Source: Kitasatospora aureofaciens (GTDB taxonomy: Bacteria > Actinomycetota > Actinomycetes > Streptomycetales > Streptomycetaceae). From it: a stretch of 64,000 nt of DNA. Made by a program: the position numbers and the translations under genes. The DNA is taken from positions 62,001 to 126,000 of the forward strand of contig NZ_JPRF03000054.1 in the NCBI RefSeq assembly GCF_001188955.3. Direction: 5' to 3'. Below the pieces are notes generated by a model. That model did not search any database and had not been told where the DNA came from. It worked only from the letters and a program-made list of their open reading frames with translations. Shown here in pieces: positions 50,367-59,442 of the stretch. Positions within the stretch are counted from its first letter, which is position 1. Each line of letters starts with the position of its first letter.

Positions 50367-51563
50367 TCAGCGGTAGGCCGCCTCGCCGGTGATGGCCTCG
50401 CCGAGGACGAGGGTGTGGATCTCGCTGGTGCCCTCGTAGGTGAGCACCGACTCCAGGTTGTTGGCGTGCCGCAGCACCGGGTACTCGGTGGTGATGCCGT
50501 TGGCCCCGAGGACGGTCCGGGCGCTGCGGGCGATCTCCAGCGCGGCGCGGACGTTGTTGAGCTTGCCGAAGCTGATGTGCGGTGCGCGGGCCTCGCCCTG
50601 CTCCTTGAGCCGGCCGATCCGCAGCGCCACCAGGTAGGCCTTCTCGACCTCCAGCATCATCTCGACCAGCTTCTGCTGGGTGAGCTGGAAGCCGGCGATC
50701 GGGCGGTCGAACTGGATCCGGGTCCTGGCGTAGTCGAGGGCGGCGGTGTAGCAGTCGCGGGCCGCACCGACGGTGCCCCAGAGGATGCCGTAGCGCGCCT
50801 CGTTGAGCGAGGAGAGCGGGCCCCGCAGGCCGGTGACGCCGGGCAGTACGGCGTCGGCGGGGAGCACCACCTCGTCGAAGGCCAGCTCGCTGGTGACGGA
50901 GGCGCGCAGGGAGAGCTTGCCGTGCACGTCGGTCGCGGTCAGGCCGCGGGTGCCGCGCTCGACCAGGAAGCCGCGCACGCCGTCCTCGGTCTGCGCCCAG
51001 ACCACGGCGACGTCGGAGATGCTGCCGTTGGTGATCCACATCTTGCTGCCGGACAGCACCCAGTCACCGCCCTTGCCGCCCTTGCCGCCCTTGCGGACCG
51101 CCCGGGTGCGCATGTTCGCCGGGTCCGAGCCGAAGTCGGGCTCGGTGAGGCCGAAGCAGCCGATCAGCCGGCCGGCCGCCATGCCGGGCAGCCAACGCTG
51201 CTTCTGCTCCTCCGAGCCGAAGGCGTGGATCGAGCGCATCGCGAGCGAGCCCTGGACCGAGACGAAGCTGCGCAGCCCGGAGTCGGCCGCCTCCAGCTCC
51301 ATGCAGGCCGCCCCGTACGCCACGGCGCCGGCGCCCGCGCAGCCGTAACCGTCGAGGTGCATGCCGAGCACGCCGAGGGCGCCGAGTTCGGGGGCGAGTT
51401 CGCGGGCCGGGAAGACGCCGCGCTCGAACCAGTCGCCGATGTGCGGGCGGATCCGCTCCTCGGTGAACCGGCGGACGGTGTCGCGGATCAGCCGCTCCTC
51501 GTCGGAGAGGAGGTCGCCGACCGCGAGCAGGTCGGACGGGTCGATCCGGGTCGGCTTCGACAT
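50367..51563 (-). CDS. Acyl-CoA dehydrogenase, glutaryl-CoA-dehydrogenase-like
   Basis: A 398-residue FAD enzyme. LTEPDFGSDPANMRTRA and the substrate-binding WITNGSISDVAVVWAQ are characteristic, as are QFDRPIAGFQLTQQKLVEMM and LTYEGTSEIHTLVLG, where Glu in YEGTSE is the catalytic base of this branch. It resembles GcdH-type enzymes, which may act in lysine or aromatic breakdown. A KGGKGGKGG insertion (about residues 158-166) is unusual. ATG 51563 has AAGGAGC five bases upstream. Divergent from a GNAT gene. Confidence 0.92.
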   Translation of the reverse strand: MSKPTRIDPSDLLAVGDLLSDEERLIRDTVRRFTEERIRPHIGDWFERGVFPARELAPELGALGVLGMHLDGYGCAGAGAVAYGAACMELEAADSGLRSFVSVQGSLAMRSIHAFGSEEQKQRWLPGMAAGRLIGCFGLTEPDFGSDPANMRTRAVRKGGKGGKGGDWVLSGSKMWITNGSISDVAVVWAQTEDGVRGFLVERGTRGLTATDVHGKLSLRASVTSELAFDEVVLPADAVLPGVTGLRGPLSSLNEARYGILWGTVGAARDCYTAALDYARTRIQFDRPIAGFQLTQQKLVEMMLEVEKAYLVALRIGRLKEQGEARAPHISFGKLNNVRAALEIARSARTVLGANGITTEYPVLRHANNLESVLTYEGTSEIHTLVLGEAITGEAAYR

Positions 51564-51652
51564 TGAAGCTCCTTGTAGTCTCGGCGGGACACCGGCGAGT
51601 ATTCCGCAACCCGCCCGGCCTGGGACCGACGGGAGCGAGTGAGGAAGGCGAC

Positions 51653-52192
51653 ATGTCCAGCACGGCCTATGTGGTCGAGGAGCTGACCGCCGAGGAGTTG
51701 GACGGTTCGGTGGCGGAGTTCGCCGGACTGCTGGCGGATACCGTCAACTGCGGCGCCTCGGTCGGGTTCCTGGCCCCGCTGGAGCCGGAGGAGTCCTCGG
51801 CGTGGTGGCGGGCCCTCGTCCCGGAGCTCGCGGCCGGACGGCTGCTGGTGTGGACGGCCCGGGCAGCGGACGACGGGCGGCTCGCCGGGACGGTGCAGCT
51901 GCGACCGGCGGCGACGGCGAACGGCCGGCACCGGGGAGAGGTGGCCAAGCTGATGGTGCACCCGGCGGACCGCGGGCACCAGCTGGCCGGGCGGCTGCTG
52001 GCGGCACTGGAGGAACGGGCGGCGGCGTCGGGGATCCGGCTGCTGGTGCTGGACACCGAGACGGGCAGCCCGGCCGAGCGGATGTACGAGGCGGCGGGCT
52101 GGAGCCGGGTCGGTACGGTGCCGGACTACGCGGCCGACCCGATGGGCACGTTGCGGCCGACCACCATCTTCTTCAAGTCGCTGGTCGGGTAG
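51653..52192 (+). CDS. GNAT-family N-acetyltransferase
   Basis: A 179-residue acetyltransferase. The acetyl-CoA pyrophosphate loop is VHPADRGHQLAGRLL (motif A, RGxxLA form), and ERMYEAAGWSRVGTVPDYA is motif B. The substrate is unknown; the family covers aminoglycosides, amino acids and protein N termini. ATG 51653 follows GAGGAAGG. It diverges from the acyl-CoA dehydrogenase gene with 89 bp between starts. Confidence 0.92.
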   Translation: MSSTAYVVEELTAEELDGSVAEFAGLLADTVNCGASVGFLAPLEPEESSAWWRALVPELAAGRLLVWTARAADDGRLAGTVQLRPAATANGRHRGEVAKLMVHPADRGHQLAGRLLAALEERAAASGIRLLVLDTETGSPAERMYEAAGWSRVGTVPDYAADPMGTLRPTTIFFKSLVG

Positions 52193-52264
52193 GGGTATGC
52201 GGTGGTGCCACGCGGGAGCGTGGCGCGGTGGCGGAACAACCGGAACGGAAACGGGGAGGGGAGC

Positions 52265-52579
52265 ATGGCGCGTTGGGCCTTGGTCGTCGAGGAGACGGTG
52301 GGCGTCGGCAGGGACCGGACCTGGGGCAGCAAGGTGCTCGGCGAGGTCGAGGGCACCCGCGAGGAGGCCGTCGCGGAGCTGCGGAGGATCGTCCCCACCT
52401 ACACGCCGGAGCACCCGATGAACAGTCGGCGGCAGACCCTCCTCCGGGACGGGGACACCTACCTGCTGATCTCGCAGGGCAGCATGCGGGACTACCACTG
52501 CGTGTTCAAGGTGTGGGAGATGCTGTGGGACAGCAAGCGGCCCGAGGTGCAGGCGGAGCGGCTGACCGAGGACGGGTGA
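52265..52579 (+). CDS. Conserved small protein of unknown function
   Basis: A 104-residue soluble protein: WALVVEETVGVGRDRTWGSKVLGEVEGTREEAVAELRRIV, then SRRQTLLRDGDTYLLISQGSMRDYHCVFKVWEMLWDS. Alternating strands and one helix suggest a small alpha/beta domain. I do not recognise the family. ATG 52265 has GGAGGGGAG directly upstream. The stop runs into GTGACAGGTCAC, a short dyad that may be a worn member of the dispersed palindrome family. Confidence 0.72.
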   Translation: MARWALVVEETVGVGRDRTWGSKVLGEVEGTREEAVAELRRIVPTYTPEHPMNSRRQTLLRDGDTYLLISQGSMRDYHCVFKVWEMLWDSKRPEVQAERLTEDG

Positions 52580-52626
52580 CAGGTCACGGCTGACGGGTCA
52601 CGAGTCACGGGCGGGGGGCGGCGCGT

Positions 52627-52681
52627 GGCGGGCGGCCGTAACGGCTGAAGGGTGCCGGGTGACGGCAGCTGGCCGCCCGCC
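52627..52681. terminator. Candidate bidirectional terminator
   Basis: GGCGGGCGGCC (52627-52637) and GGCCGCCCGCC (52671-52681) form a perfect 11-bp stem with a 33-base loop, between the convergent small unknown gene and azlD. Confidence 0.5.
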
Positions 52682-52687
52682 GTCGTC

Positions 52688-52999
52688 TCAACCCACTCCG
52701 CACAGTCGCAGCACCGCCGTGGCCGCCGCACCGGCGACCACCACCGCCGGGAACGGCGCCCGGCGCCAGGCGAGCACCCCGGCAACGAGTACGCCCGCCG
52801 GTCGGGCCCACCCGGCGAAGCCGTGCCCCTGGGTCAGTGCGCCGGTGGCCACCAGAGCGACCAGCAGCACCGCCGCCGCGACGGCCAGCAGGTGCCGCAG
52901 CCGGTCCGAGAGTGCGAGCCGGTGGCCCAGCAGCGGTCCGGCCGCGCGGTAGGCGTACGTCCCGGCGGCCAGCAGCAGTACGGCGTACAGCGGCATCAT
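52688..52999 (-). CDS. azlD: AzlD-type branched-chain amino acid exporter subunit
   Basis: A 103-residue, four-span partner of AzlC. LYAVLLLAAGTYAYRAAGPLLG and the end region WRRAPFPAVVVAGAAATAVLR fit the family, and the length is normal. Two consecutive ATG codons (52999, 52996) follow AGGAGG; the first overlaps the azlC stop as ATGA. Together the subunits export branched-chain amino acids or related compounds. Confidence 0.88.
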   Translation of the reverse strand: MMPLYAVLLLAAGTYAYRAAGPLLGHRLALSDRLRHLLAVAAAVLLVALVATGALTQGHGFAGWARPAGVLVAGVLAWRRAPFPAVVVAGAAATAVLRLCGVG

Positions 53000-53763
53000 C
53001 GGGCCTCCTGCTTCACGGCCGAGACGGCGGCCTCCGGCCCGGCCGGATCCGTCCCGGCCGCCTTCCCCGCCTTCCCTGCGTGCGGCGTCGCCCCCGGCCG
53101 TCCGGCGAACAGCAGCCCGACCAGGGCGAACAGCACCGGCAGCCCGGCCGGGACGAACGGGGTGACCGCGACGGCCGCCGCCGCACCCGTCAGCGCCGCC
53201 GTACGCGTACCGCGGTCCCTGAGCGAGGGCAGCACCAGCGCGAGCAGCACCGCCGGGAAGGCGGCGTCCAGGCCGAGCACGTCGGTGTCGCCGATCAGCC
53301 CGCCCGCGACGCCTCCGAGCAGGACCGCGAGGTTCCAGATCACGAACAGGGCGACCCCGCAGATCCAGAACGCTGCCCGGCGCCGCCGCGGGTCGTGCTG
53401 CTGCAGGGCGAAGGCCGCGCTCTCGTCGGTGAGCAGCTGCGCTCCCAACAGCCGCCGCCACCAGGGCCCTTGGAGCACGTCGGAGACGGCGAACCCGAAG
53501 GGCAGCAGCCGGGCGTTGAGCACCAGTCCGGTGGCGACGGCCGCGAGCGCACTCCCGCCGGACAGCACCACGCCGACGGCCGCGAACTGCGAGCCGCCCG
53601 CGAACACCAGGAGGGACAGCGCCATCGGCACCCACAGCGGCAGGCCGCCGGACACGCTGATCGCGCCGAAGGAGGCGCCGACCAGCGCGTCGGCGACGCA
53701 CACCAGGGCGATGTCGCGGAGGGTGGCATGTTCCAGTGTTCGAAGCAGCGAACGCATGTCCAT
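52996..53763 (-). CDS. azlC: AzlC-type branched-chain amino acid exporter subunit
   Basis: A 255-residue membrane protein with about seven spans. ALVGASFGAISVSGGLPLWVPMALSLLVFAGGSQFAAVG is the AzlC signature, and NARLLPFGFAVSD and LLTDESAAFALQ are also conserved. The last 35 residues are a charged Ala/Gly/Lys tail absent from many relatives. Divergent from an XRE-cupin regulator 158 bp away, which is the usual regulator type for azlCD loci. Confidence 0.9.
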   Translation of the reverse strand: MDMRSLLRTLEHATLRDIALVCVADALVGASFGAISVSGGLPLWVPMALSLLVFAGGSQFAAVGVVLSGGSALAAVATGLVLNARLLPFGFAVSDVLQGPWWRRLLGAQLLTDESAAFALQQHDPRRRRAAFWICGVALFVIWNLAVLLGGVAGGLIGDTDVLGLDAAFPAVLLALVLPSLRDRGTRTAALTGAAAAVAVTPFVPAGLPVLFALVGLLFAGRPGATPHAGKAGKAAGTDPAGPEAAVSAVKQEAR

Positions 53764-53921
53764 CAGAGTGAACCCGCAGGGCAGGGTTCGTCAAGGCGAA
53801 CGGAACGACCGGTAGGCCGAACGGTGAGCGGCGATCGCGACGACACCCGGATGGCCGGGCGTGGCAGCATGAACGGCACCAGCAGCGGGAAGCCGACCGA
53901 GGGAGCCTGGGGAAAGAGTGA

Positions 53922-54521
53922 GTGGCGAGCATGAGTGACCGGACCGCCAGGCCCGAGGGAGCCAACGGCTCCGGCGCGGAGCTGATCGGCCAGATCGCCG
54001 CGTCCATCCGGCGCGAACGCGAACGCAGCGGAGTGTCGATGACCGAGCTGGCCCGACGCGCCGGCATCGCCAAGTCGACGCTCTCGCAGCTGGAGTCGGG
54101 CGCGGGCAACCCCAGCGTCGAGACGCTCTGGGCGCTCGGGGTGGCGCTGAACGTGCCGTTCAGTCGACTGGTCGACCCGCCGCGCCCGACCGTCAAGGTG
54201 CTGCGGGCCGGGGAGGGCCCGGTGACCCACTCCGAGCAGGCCAACTACGCGGCCACCGTGCTCTCCTCCTGCCCGCCGAACGCCCGGCGCGACATCTACC
54301 GGATCGAGGCCCAGCCCGGCGAGACCCGGGCCTCCGACCCGCACATGCCCGGCACCGTCGAGCACGTGATGATCGGCTCGGGTCGGGCCCTGGTCGGTCC
54401 GACCGAGGCGCCGGTCGAACTGGGCCCGGGCGACTACATCAGCTACCCCGGCGACGCCCCGCACGTGTTCCGTGCGCTGGCGGCGGACACCCTGGCGGTG
54501 ATCGTGATGGAGCACATCTGA
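53922..54521 (+). CDS. XRE-family regulator with cupin domain
   Basis: A 199-residue repressor or activator. The helix-turn-helix domain is RRERERSGVSMTELARRAGIAKSTLSQLESGAGNPSVETLWALGVAL. The C-terminal cupin (HMPGTVEHVMIGSGRALVG to YISYPGDAPHVFRALA) should bind a small ligand or metal. Starts GTG 53922 and ATG 53931 are both possible. Divergent placement from azlCD makes those genes the likely targets, with an amino acid or derivative as ligand. Confidence 0.92.
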   Translation: MASMSDRTARPEGANGSGAELIGQIAASIRRERERSGVSMTELARRAGIAKSTLSQLESGAGNPSVETLWALGVALNVPFSRLVDPPRPTVKVLRAGEGPVTHSEQANYAATVLSSCPPNARRDIYRIEAQPGETRASDPHMPGTVEHVMIGSGRALVGPTEAPVELGPGDYISYPGDAPHVFRALAADTLAVIVMEHI

Positions 54522-54600
54522 CACTGCGCCGCCGGATGGCGGGCGGCGGGGGCCGGGCGGGGGCCGGGGGCCGGGGGCCGGGGGGCGAAGCGTCAGACGT

Positions 54601-54685
54601 CAGGTGACAGATAACAGCGGACAGAAAACAGATGTCAGCGAACAGATGATGAAACCTGTTCGCTGACATCTGTTCGCCGCCCTCC
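54601..54685. repeat. Dispersed palindromic repeat, copy 6
   Basis: Arms AACAGATGTCAGCGAACAG (54627-54645) and CTGTTCGCTGACATCTGTT (54656-54674) are perfect 19-bp complements around ATGATGAAAC. It is preceded by TCAGGTGACAGATAACAGCG, sharing TCAGGTGACAGA with copy 7. It lies between the convergent XRE-cupin and cholesterol-oxidase-like genes. A G-rich tract (about 54545-54590, GGGGCCGGG units) precedes it. Confidence 0.85.
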
Positions 54686-54701
54686 TCCACTCCGGAGCGC
54701 G

Positions 54702-56627
54702 CTACTTCAACAGCCCGTCCAGGAACGGATTCCCGAACACCCGGTGCGGGTCGTAGCGGTCCAGTACGGCGACCGCCTCATCCCAGCCCGGACCGCCCCC
54801 GGCGCGCAGACTGTCGGGAATGACCCGGCCGATAAGGTCCTGGTCGGACCAGGCCGCGTCGGCGGTGTAGGCCCACCCCTTGGACCACTCGACCCGCATA
54901 CCCGCCCGGGTGCCGTCGAAGGTGCGCAGCAGCCACTGCTCCAGATCCCGGGCGAAGCGCTCCAGCCCGGGCGTGCCGGGGAAGGCCAGGACGTCGAGCC
55001 AGACCGCGGTGTCCCACTCCGGCCGGTCCGCCCGCGGTCGCAGCGCGGACAGCAGCGGGGGCCGGGCGCCGGGGACCCCGGAGTAGGAGGGGTCGTCGAG
55101 GCCGGTGACCCGGATCTCCACCGCACCGTTCACCGGGAACTCGCCCCGCGCCTGGCACTCGGCGAGCAACTGCCGGTAGTAGGCGGCGAATTCGCTGACC
55201 ACCCACTGCAGGTCGGCACGCTTGGTCAGGATCGCGTAGCCGTTGGCGGTGACCCGCAGCGTGGTGGGCCGCACGTACTGCAGCAGGGTGCGCGAGGGTC
55301 CCCAGAGGTCGGAGCGCAGTCCGCCGGCGAGCAGGTGGGTGATCAGGTCGCCGGAGAGCAGGTCGCGCAGCAGCCCGCCGGAGAGCAGCACGTCGGTGAG
55401 GTCACCGGTGAGCGCCACCTTGGCGACGAGGTACTGGAGTTGGCCGAACAGCGGAGCCGATCCCCAGGCGCCGGAGACGATTTGACCGGCCAGCCGGGCG
55501 ACCGGCTCCGGAACGCTGTCCGAGAACGGGTAGTTGTAGGGCTGGTCGACGGCTCGGGCGGCGAGCGGCTTGGTCGGACTGACGGTCCAGGTCTTGAGCC
55601 ACGGGTAGTCGGTGTAGGCGAACCAGATCGCCTCGACCCGGCCGTCGCGCTCGACGAAGTCGGCGAGGGTGCGCAGGCCGTCACCGCCGCCCAGCAGTCC
55701 CCCGAGCAGCCCGCCACCGCCTGTGGCGGTCCCGGGGCGGGCGAACAGGTCGCTCGCCGGGATGTCCAGTCGGCTGACGCAGCGCAGCGGTCGGTCGGCC
55801 CCGGCGCGCAGCACGACCTCGGTGACGAAGGCCCGGCCCAGGTGCACCAGGAAGGCGGCGCTGTCGGCCTCGGCGCGGTCGAAGGTGCGCAGCGCGTAGC
55901 GGCCGGTGGCCGGGTCGAGGACGACCGCGGTGAGCCGCACCACCTGGTTGCTGACCGAGCCGTAGCCGTGCCCGTCCGGCCGCAGTTCGCCGTGCGCCGG
56001 GGCGGCGGTGCCGTGGCCGCCGATGGCGAGCACGCCGCCGACGGTGAGGTCGCCGGGCGCCGGGCAGGCCGTCAGGCCGAGACCGCGGTCGGCCAGGTGG
56101 GCGAGCAGCGCCTCCATGCCGGCGCCGGCCTGCGCCCGGACGGTGGTGGGCGAGTCGGCGGTGATCGCGGTGAGGTAGCGGCTGGTGTCGACGATCAGGA
56201 CGCGGGCGCTGTCCGGGGTCCCGTTGGCGACGGTGAGCGGCGCCCAGGTGTGCCGGTAGCCGGAGGCGCGCAGCCGCCAGCCGTTGGCGTGCGCCCAGTC
56301 GGCGAGGGCCGGCACCTCTTCGGGGGTGCGCGGCGCGCAGGTCCACAGCTGGTCGGTGCGGATCTCACCGGACCAGTTCTCGAAGACCCGCTGGTAGAGC
56401 TCGGTGCCGGCGGGCAGGCCGGGCGGCACCGGCGTGGCGGCCTCCGCGCTGTCCGGGCCGATGGTGCCGCGCAGCAGCCAGGCCGCGCCGCCGAGCGCCG
56501 CGGAGGCGCCGAGCAGTTGTCGCCTGGTCAGCGCCCGTCCGGCCTCGCGGCCGCTCGCCCGGCGGTCCGGCGCGCCGGTCGGGCTGGTCGGGCCGTTCGT
56601 ACGGCTGTCGTCGCGTTCTGTGGTCAT
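54702..56627 (-). CDS. Secreted FAD oxidase resembling type-II cholesterol oxidase
   Basis: A 641-residue VAO-type flavoprotein with a Tat signal (TRRQLLGASAALGGAAWLL, residues 34-52). The PCMH FAD domain includes ADWAHANGWRLRASGYRHTWAPLTV, where the His of YRHTW is a candidate for covalent FAD attachment, and LTACPAPGDLTVGGVLAIGGHGTAAPAHGE. The large C-terminal half, with VEAIWFAYTDYPWLKTW and VWLDVLAFPGT, resembles the substrate-binding domain of type-II cholesterol oxidases. It should oxidise a sterol or other alcohol outside the cell, producing peroxide. A Gly-rich insertion (GGGGLLGGLLGGGDG) lies near 290. Substrate is inferred. Confidence 0.85.
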   Translation of the reverse strand: MTTERDDSRTNGPTSPTGAPDRRASGREAGRALTRRQLLGASAALGGAAWLLRGTIGPDSAEAATPVPPGLPAGTELYQRVFENWSGEIRTDQLWTCAPRTPEEVPALADWAHANGWRLRASGYRHTWAPLTVANGTPDSARVLIVDTSRYLTAITADSPTTVRAQAGAGMEALLAHLADRGLGLTACPAPGDLTVGGVLAIGGHGTAAPAHGELRPDGHGYGSVSNQVVRLTAVVLDPATGRYALRTFDRAEADSAAFLVHLGRAFVTEVVLRAGADRPLRCVSRLDIPASDLFARPGTATGGGGLLGGLLGGGDGLRTLADFVERDGRVEAIWFAYTDYPWLKTWTVSPTKPLAARAVDQPYNYPFSDSVPEPVARLAGQIVSGAWGSAPLFGQLQYLVAKVALTGDLTDVLLSGGLLRDLLSGDLITHLLAGGLRSDLWGPSRTLLQYVRPTTLRVTANGYAILTKRADLQWVVSEFAAYYRQLLAECQARGEFPVNGAVEIRVTGLDDPSYSGVPGARPPLLSALRPRADRPEWDTAVWLDVLAFPGTPGLERFARDLEQWLLRTFDGTRAGMRVEWSKGWAYTADAAWSDQDLIGRVIPDSLRAGGGPGWDEAVAVLDRYDPHRVFGNPFLDGLLK

Positions 56628-56762
56628 CCGGTCCGCCCCCTGCGTCGGTTCCCCGGGCCGGGCCGGGCCGCGGCACTCCGGGGCGGTCGGTGTCCACCCG
56701 ACCCGGTGAGGAGCGTACGAAGTGCCGCACGACCGTTTGAAGCGATCCGGCCGGGATCTCAC

Positions 56763-56789
56763 TCGTTCGGGTGATCATCACTCGAACGA
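56763..56789. promoter_or_regulatory. 27-bp operator-like dyad
   Basis: TCGTTCGGGTGAT, C, ATCACTCGAACGA: two 13-base arms with a single mismatch around one central base. It lies 136 bp upstream of the cholesterol-oxidase-like gene in the 417-bp divergent gap to the amidohydrolase gene. Odd-length, well-matched dyads of this size are typical of TetR or GntR sites. A pyrimidine-rich stretch follows at 56803-56830; nothing else is supported in the gap. Confidence 0.55.
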
Positions 56790-57044
56790 CTGAAAGCCGT
56801 CCACTCTCTACCTCTCTCCGCTTTCCCGCTGAAGCGCGGCCGGGCCGGATTCGGCGGGGTGCGGCGAGGGCGGCCTCCGCGTAGCGGGCGGTGGCGGCAT
56901 CGTCGCTGGTCATGCCGCCGTGGTGGCGCCTGGTGGGGCGGTCGGCCAGTGCACCCGGGACCGGGTCACCGACGCTTGCCCGGCTCCTCGGCGGCCACAT
57001 AGGTTGATCTTGACCACCGCCCCCCACCGACCGGAGGCCCCGCC

Positions 57045-57779
57045 ATGCCCTCGTCCACGCCGCTGACCGTCACGGTCGCCCAGCCCCTCTGCGCCGACCG
57101 CGGCCGACCGGACACCCTGGCCGTGAACGTGGAGCGGCACGCCGAGGCCGTCCGGGCGGCGGGGACCCGCCTGGTGGTGTTCCCCGAACTGTCGCTGACC
57201 GGCTACGACCTGGCCGCCCCCGCCGTCGACCCGGCCGACCCGCGGCTCGCGCCGCTGGTCGAGGCCTGCGCCGCCACCGGCGCCCTGGCGCTGGTCGGCG
57301 CACCGGTCGCGGAGGCCGACGGCAGCGAGTCCATCGCCACCGTCGCGGTCACCGGCGAGGGCGCCGCCGTCGTCTACCGGAAGATGCGCCTGCACGGTGA
57401 AGGCGAGCCCGACCGCTTCACCGCGGGCGAGAAGCCCGTCGTGCTGGAGCTGGACGGCCTGCGGCTCGGCCTCGCGGTCTGCGCCGACGTCGCCGACCCG
57501 ACGCACGCCGAGGAGACCGCCCCGCTCGGCATCGACGCCTACGTCGCCTCCACCCTGTACGGCCCGGGCACCACGCAGGCCGAGCGCCGGGACGGCCACT
57601 GCCGGGACCGAGCCACCGCGCACGGGGTCTGGGTCGTGCTGTCCACCTCCGCCGGGCCCACCGGCGTGTTCCCGGACAGCTCGGGCGGCTCGGGGATCTG
57701 GGCGCCCGACGGGTCGACGGTCGCCCAGGCCGGTACCGAGCCGGGCGAGCTGGTCCGCGCCGAGCTGCCCCGGCCGTAA
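57045..57779 (+). CDS. Nitrilase-superfamily carbon-nitrogen hydrolase
   Basis: A 244-residue amidase-type hydrolase, slightly shorter than average. The catalytic triad is E48 ([13 protein letters not shown]), K113 (VYRKMRLHG) and C146 ([10 protein letters not shown]). The usual EXXRFPE region after the Cys is replaced by [11 protein letters not shown]. The substrate, an amide or carbamoyl compound, is unknown. ATG 57045 follows CCGGAGG. CATAGG about 50 bases upstream may be the -10 element. Confidence 0.9.
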   Translation: MPSSTPLTVTVAQPLCADRGRPDTLAVNVERHAEAVRAAGTRLVVFPELSLTGYDLAAPAVDPADPRLAPLVEACAATGALALVGAPVAEADGSESIATVAVTGEGAAVVYRKMRLHGEGEPDRFTAGEKPVVLELDGLRLGLAVCADVADPTHAEETAPLGIDAYVASTLYGPGTTQAERRDGHCRDRATAHGVWVVLSTSAGPTGVFPDSSGGSGIWAPDGSTVAQAGTEPGELVRAELPRP

Positions 57780-57921
57780 CCGCGCCGCACCGGGGGTCCG
57801 CGCGTCCTCCGGATCGGGGATCGCCGGCCTCGGTGGAAATACCCGGGGCCCGTGCGCGGCTGTCGTGATCGGAAGACCCGTGACCGGGCCGAGCGGGCCC
57901 GTACAGGAGGTGCAGCGCACG

Positions 57922-59328
57922 ATGGGTGACGAGCGGGAGAAGCCGCAGGAGTACCGGATCGAGCACGACTCGATGGGTGAGGTACGGGTGCCGGCCGCCG
58001 CGAAGTGGCAGGCGCAGACGCAGCGGGCGGTGGAGAACTTCCCGGTGTCCGGTCAGCGGCTGGAGCGCGCGCACATCGCCGCGCTGGCGCGGATCAAGGC
58101 TGCCGCGGCGCGGGTGAACGCCCGCCTCGGGGTCCTGGACGAGGAGACGGCCGGGGCGATCGCGGCGGCGGCCGAGGAGGTGGCGGAGGGCCGTTGGGAC
58201 GACCAGTTCCCGGTGGACGTGTTCCAGACCGGCTCGGGCACCTCGTCCAACATGAACGCCAACGAGGTGATCGCGACCCTGGCCGGCGAGCGGCTGGGGC
58301 GGCCGGTCCATCCGAACGACCAGGTGAACGCGAGCCAGTCGTCCAACGACGTGTTCCCGTCCTCGATCCACATCGCCGCCACCGGCGCCGTCACCGACGA
58401 CCTGATCCCGGCGCTGGAGCACCTGGCGGAGGCGCTGGAGCGCAAGTCCGTCGAGTTCGCGCAGGTGGTCAAGTCGGGCCGCACCCACCTGATGGACGCC
58501 ACGCCCGTCACCCTCGGTCAGGAGTTCGGCGGCTACGCGGCGCAGGTGCGGCACGGGCGGGAACGGCTGCTGGCCACGCTCCCGCGGGTCGCCGAACTGC
58601 CGCTCGGCGGAACGGCGGTGGGCACCGGCATCAACACCCCGCCCGGCTTCCCGGCGGCGGTCATCGAGGAGGTGGCCCGCACCACCGGACTGCCGCTGAC
58701 CGAGGCCCGCGACCACTTCGAGGCGCAGGGCGCGCGGGACGCGCTGGTCGAGCTGAGCGGCCAACTGCGTACGGTGGCAGTCGGGTTCACGAAGATCGCG
58801 AACGACCTGCGGTGGATGGGCTCCGGCCCGCGCACCGGCCTGGGCGAGATCAACCTGCCGGACCTGCAGCCGGGTTCGTCCATCATGCCGGGCAAGGTGA
58901 ACCCGGTGCTGCCCGAGGTGGTGCTGATGGTCGCCGCCCAGGTGGTGGGCAACGACGCGACGGTGACCCTGGCCGGCGCGAGCGGCAACTTCGAGCTGAA
59001 CGTGATGCTCCCGGTGATCGCCCGCAACGTGCTGGAGTCGGTGCGGCTGCTGGCCAACAGTGCCCGGCTGCTGGCGGACCGTACGGTGGACGGGATCACC
59101 GCGAACGTCGAGCGGGCCCGCGAGTACGCGGAGTCCTCGCCGTCGGTGGTGACGCCGCTGAACCGGTACATCGGGTACGAGGAGGCGGCGAAGGTCGCCA
59201 AGCAGGCGCTGGCCGAGCGGAAGACGATCCGTCAGGTGGTCCTGGAGCGCGGGTACGTCGAGCGGGGCGAGCTCACCGAGGAGCAGTTGGACCGGGCACT
59301 GGACGTGCTGCGGATGACGCATCCGTAA
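57922..59328 (+). CDS. fumC: Class II fumarate hydratase
   Basis: A 468-residue iron-independent fumarase interconverting fumarate and malate in the TCA cycle. The signature [11 protein letters not shown] holds the catalytic Ser loop; [28 protein letters not shown] and [16 protein letters not shown] are the other conserved regions, including the THLMDA His. Length is normal, and aspartase-specific residues are not apparent. ATG 57922 is preceded by AGGAGG at slightly long spacing; GTG 57910 is an alternative. Confidence 0.95.
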   Translation: MGDEREKPQEYRIEHDSMGEVRVPAAAKWQAQTQRAVENFPVSGQRLERAHIAALARIKAAAARVNARLGVLDEETAGAIAAAAEEVAEGRWDDQFPVDVFQTGSGTSSNMNANEVIATLAGERLGRPVHPNDQVNASQSSNDVFPSSIHIAATGAVTDDLIPALEHLAEALERKSVEFAQVVKSGRTHLMDATPVTLGQEFGGYAAQVRHGRERLLATLPRVAELPLGGTAVGTGINTPPGFPAAVIEEVARTTGLPLTEARDHFEAQGARDALVELSGQLRTVAVGFTKIANDLRWMGSGPRTGLGEINLPDLQPGSSIMPGKVNPVLPEVVLMVAAQVVGNDATVTLAGASGNFELNVMLPVIARNVLESVRLLANSARLLADRTVDGITANVERAREYAESSPSVVTPLNRYIGYEEAAKVAKQALAERKTIRQVVLERGYVERGELTEEQLDRALDVLRMTHP

Positions 59329-59360
59329 CCCGGTACCTATCGGGCCCGGTACCTATCGGG
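59329..59360. repeat. Perfect 16-bp tandem duplication after fumC
   Basis: CCCGGTACCTATCGGG is repeated exactly, starting at the base after the fumC stop codon. Each unit has CCCG/CGGG ends, so a small hairpin per unit or a longer one across both could form. It may act in 3'-end formation. Confidence 0.85.
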
Positions 59361-59442
59361 ACTTCCCTGGACGTGTCGACGCGTGCCGGGGCGCGGCGGG
59401 CACACGTGCCCTCCGCGCCCCGGACGCGGGCTACCGGAAAGA

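Noticed and set aside
51085-51112. Frame damage in the acyl-CoA dehydrogenase KGGKGGKGG insertion
   Set aside because: The insertion is a whole number of codons and the flanking motifs remain in frame, so the gene is intact.
52576-52611. Eighth palindromic repeat copy (GTGACAGGTCAC and following words)
   Set aside because: The words resemble the family, but the stretch is GC-rich, short and lacks the ACAGAT core; kept only as a remark.
56790-56913. Short minus-strand frame beginning MTSDDAATARYAEAALAAP
   Set aside because: The first 20 codons look gene-like, but codon use degrades at once and there is no ribosome binding site. It may be a remnant, but I cannot support it.
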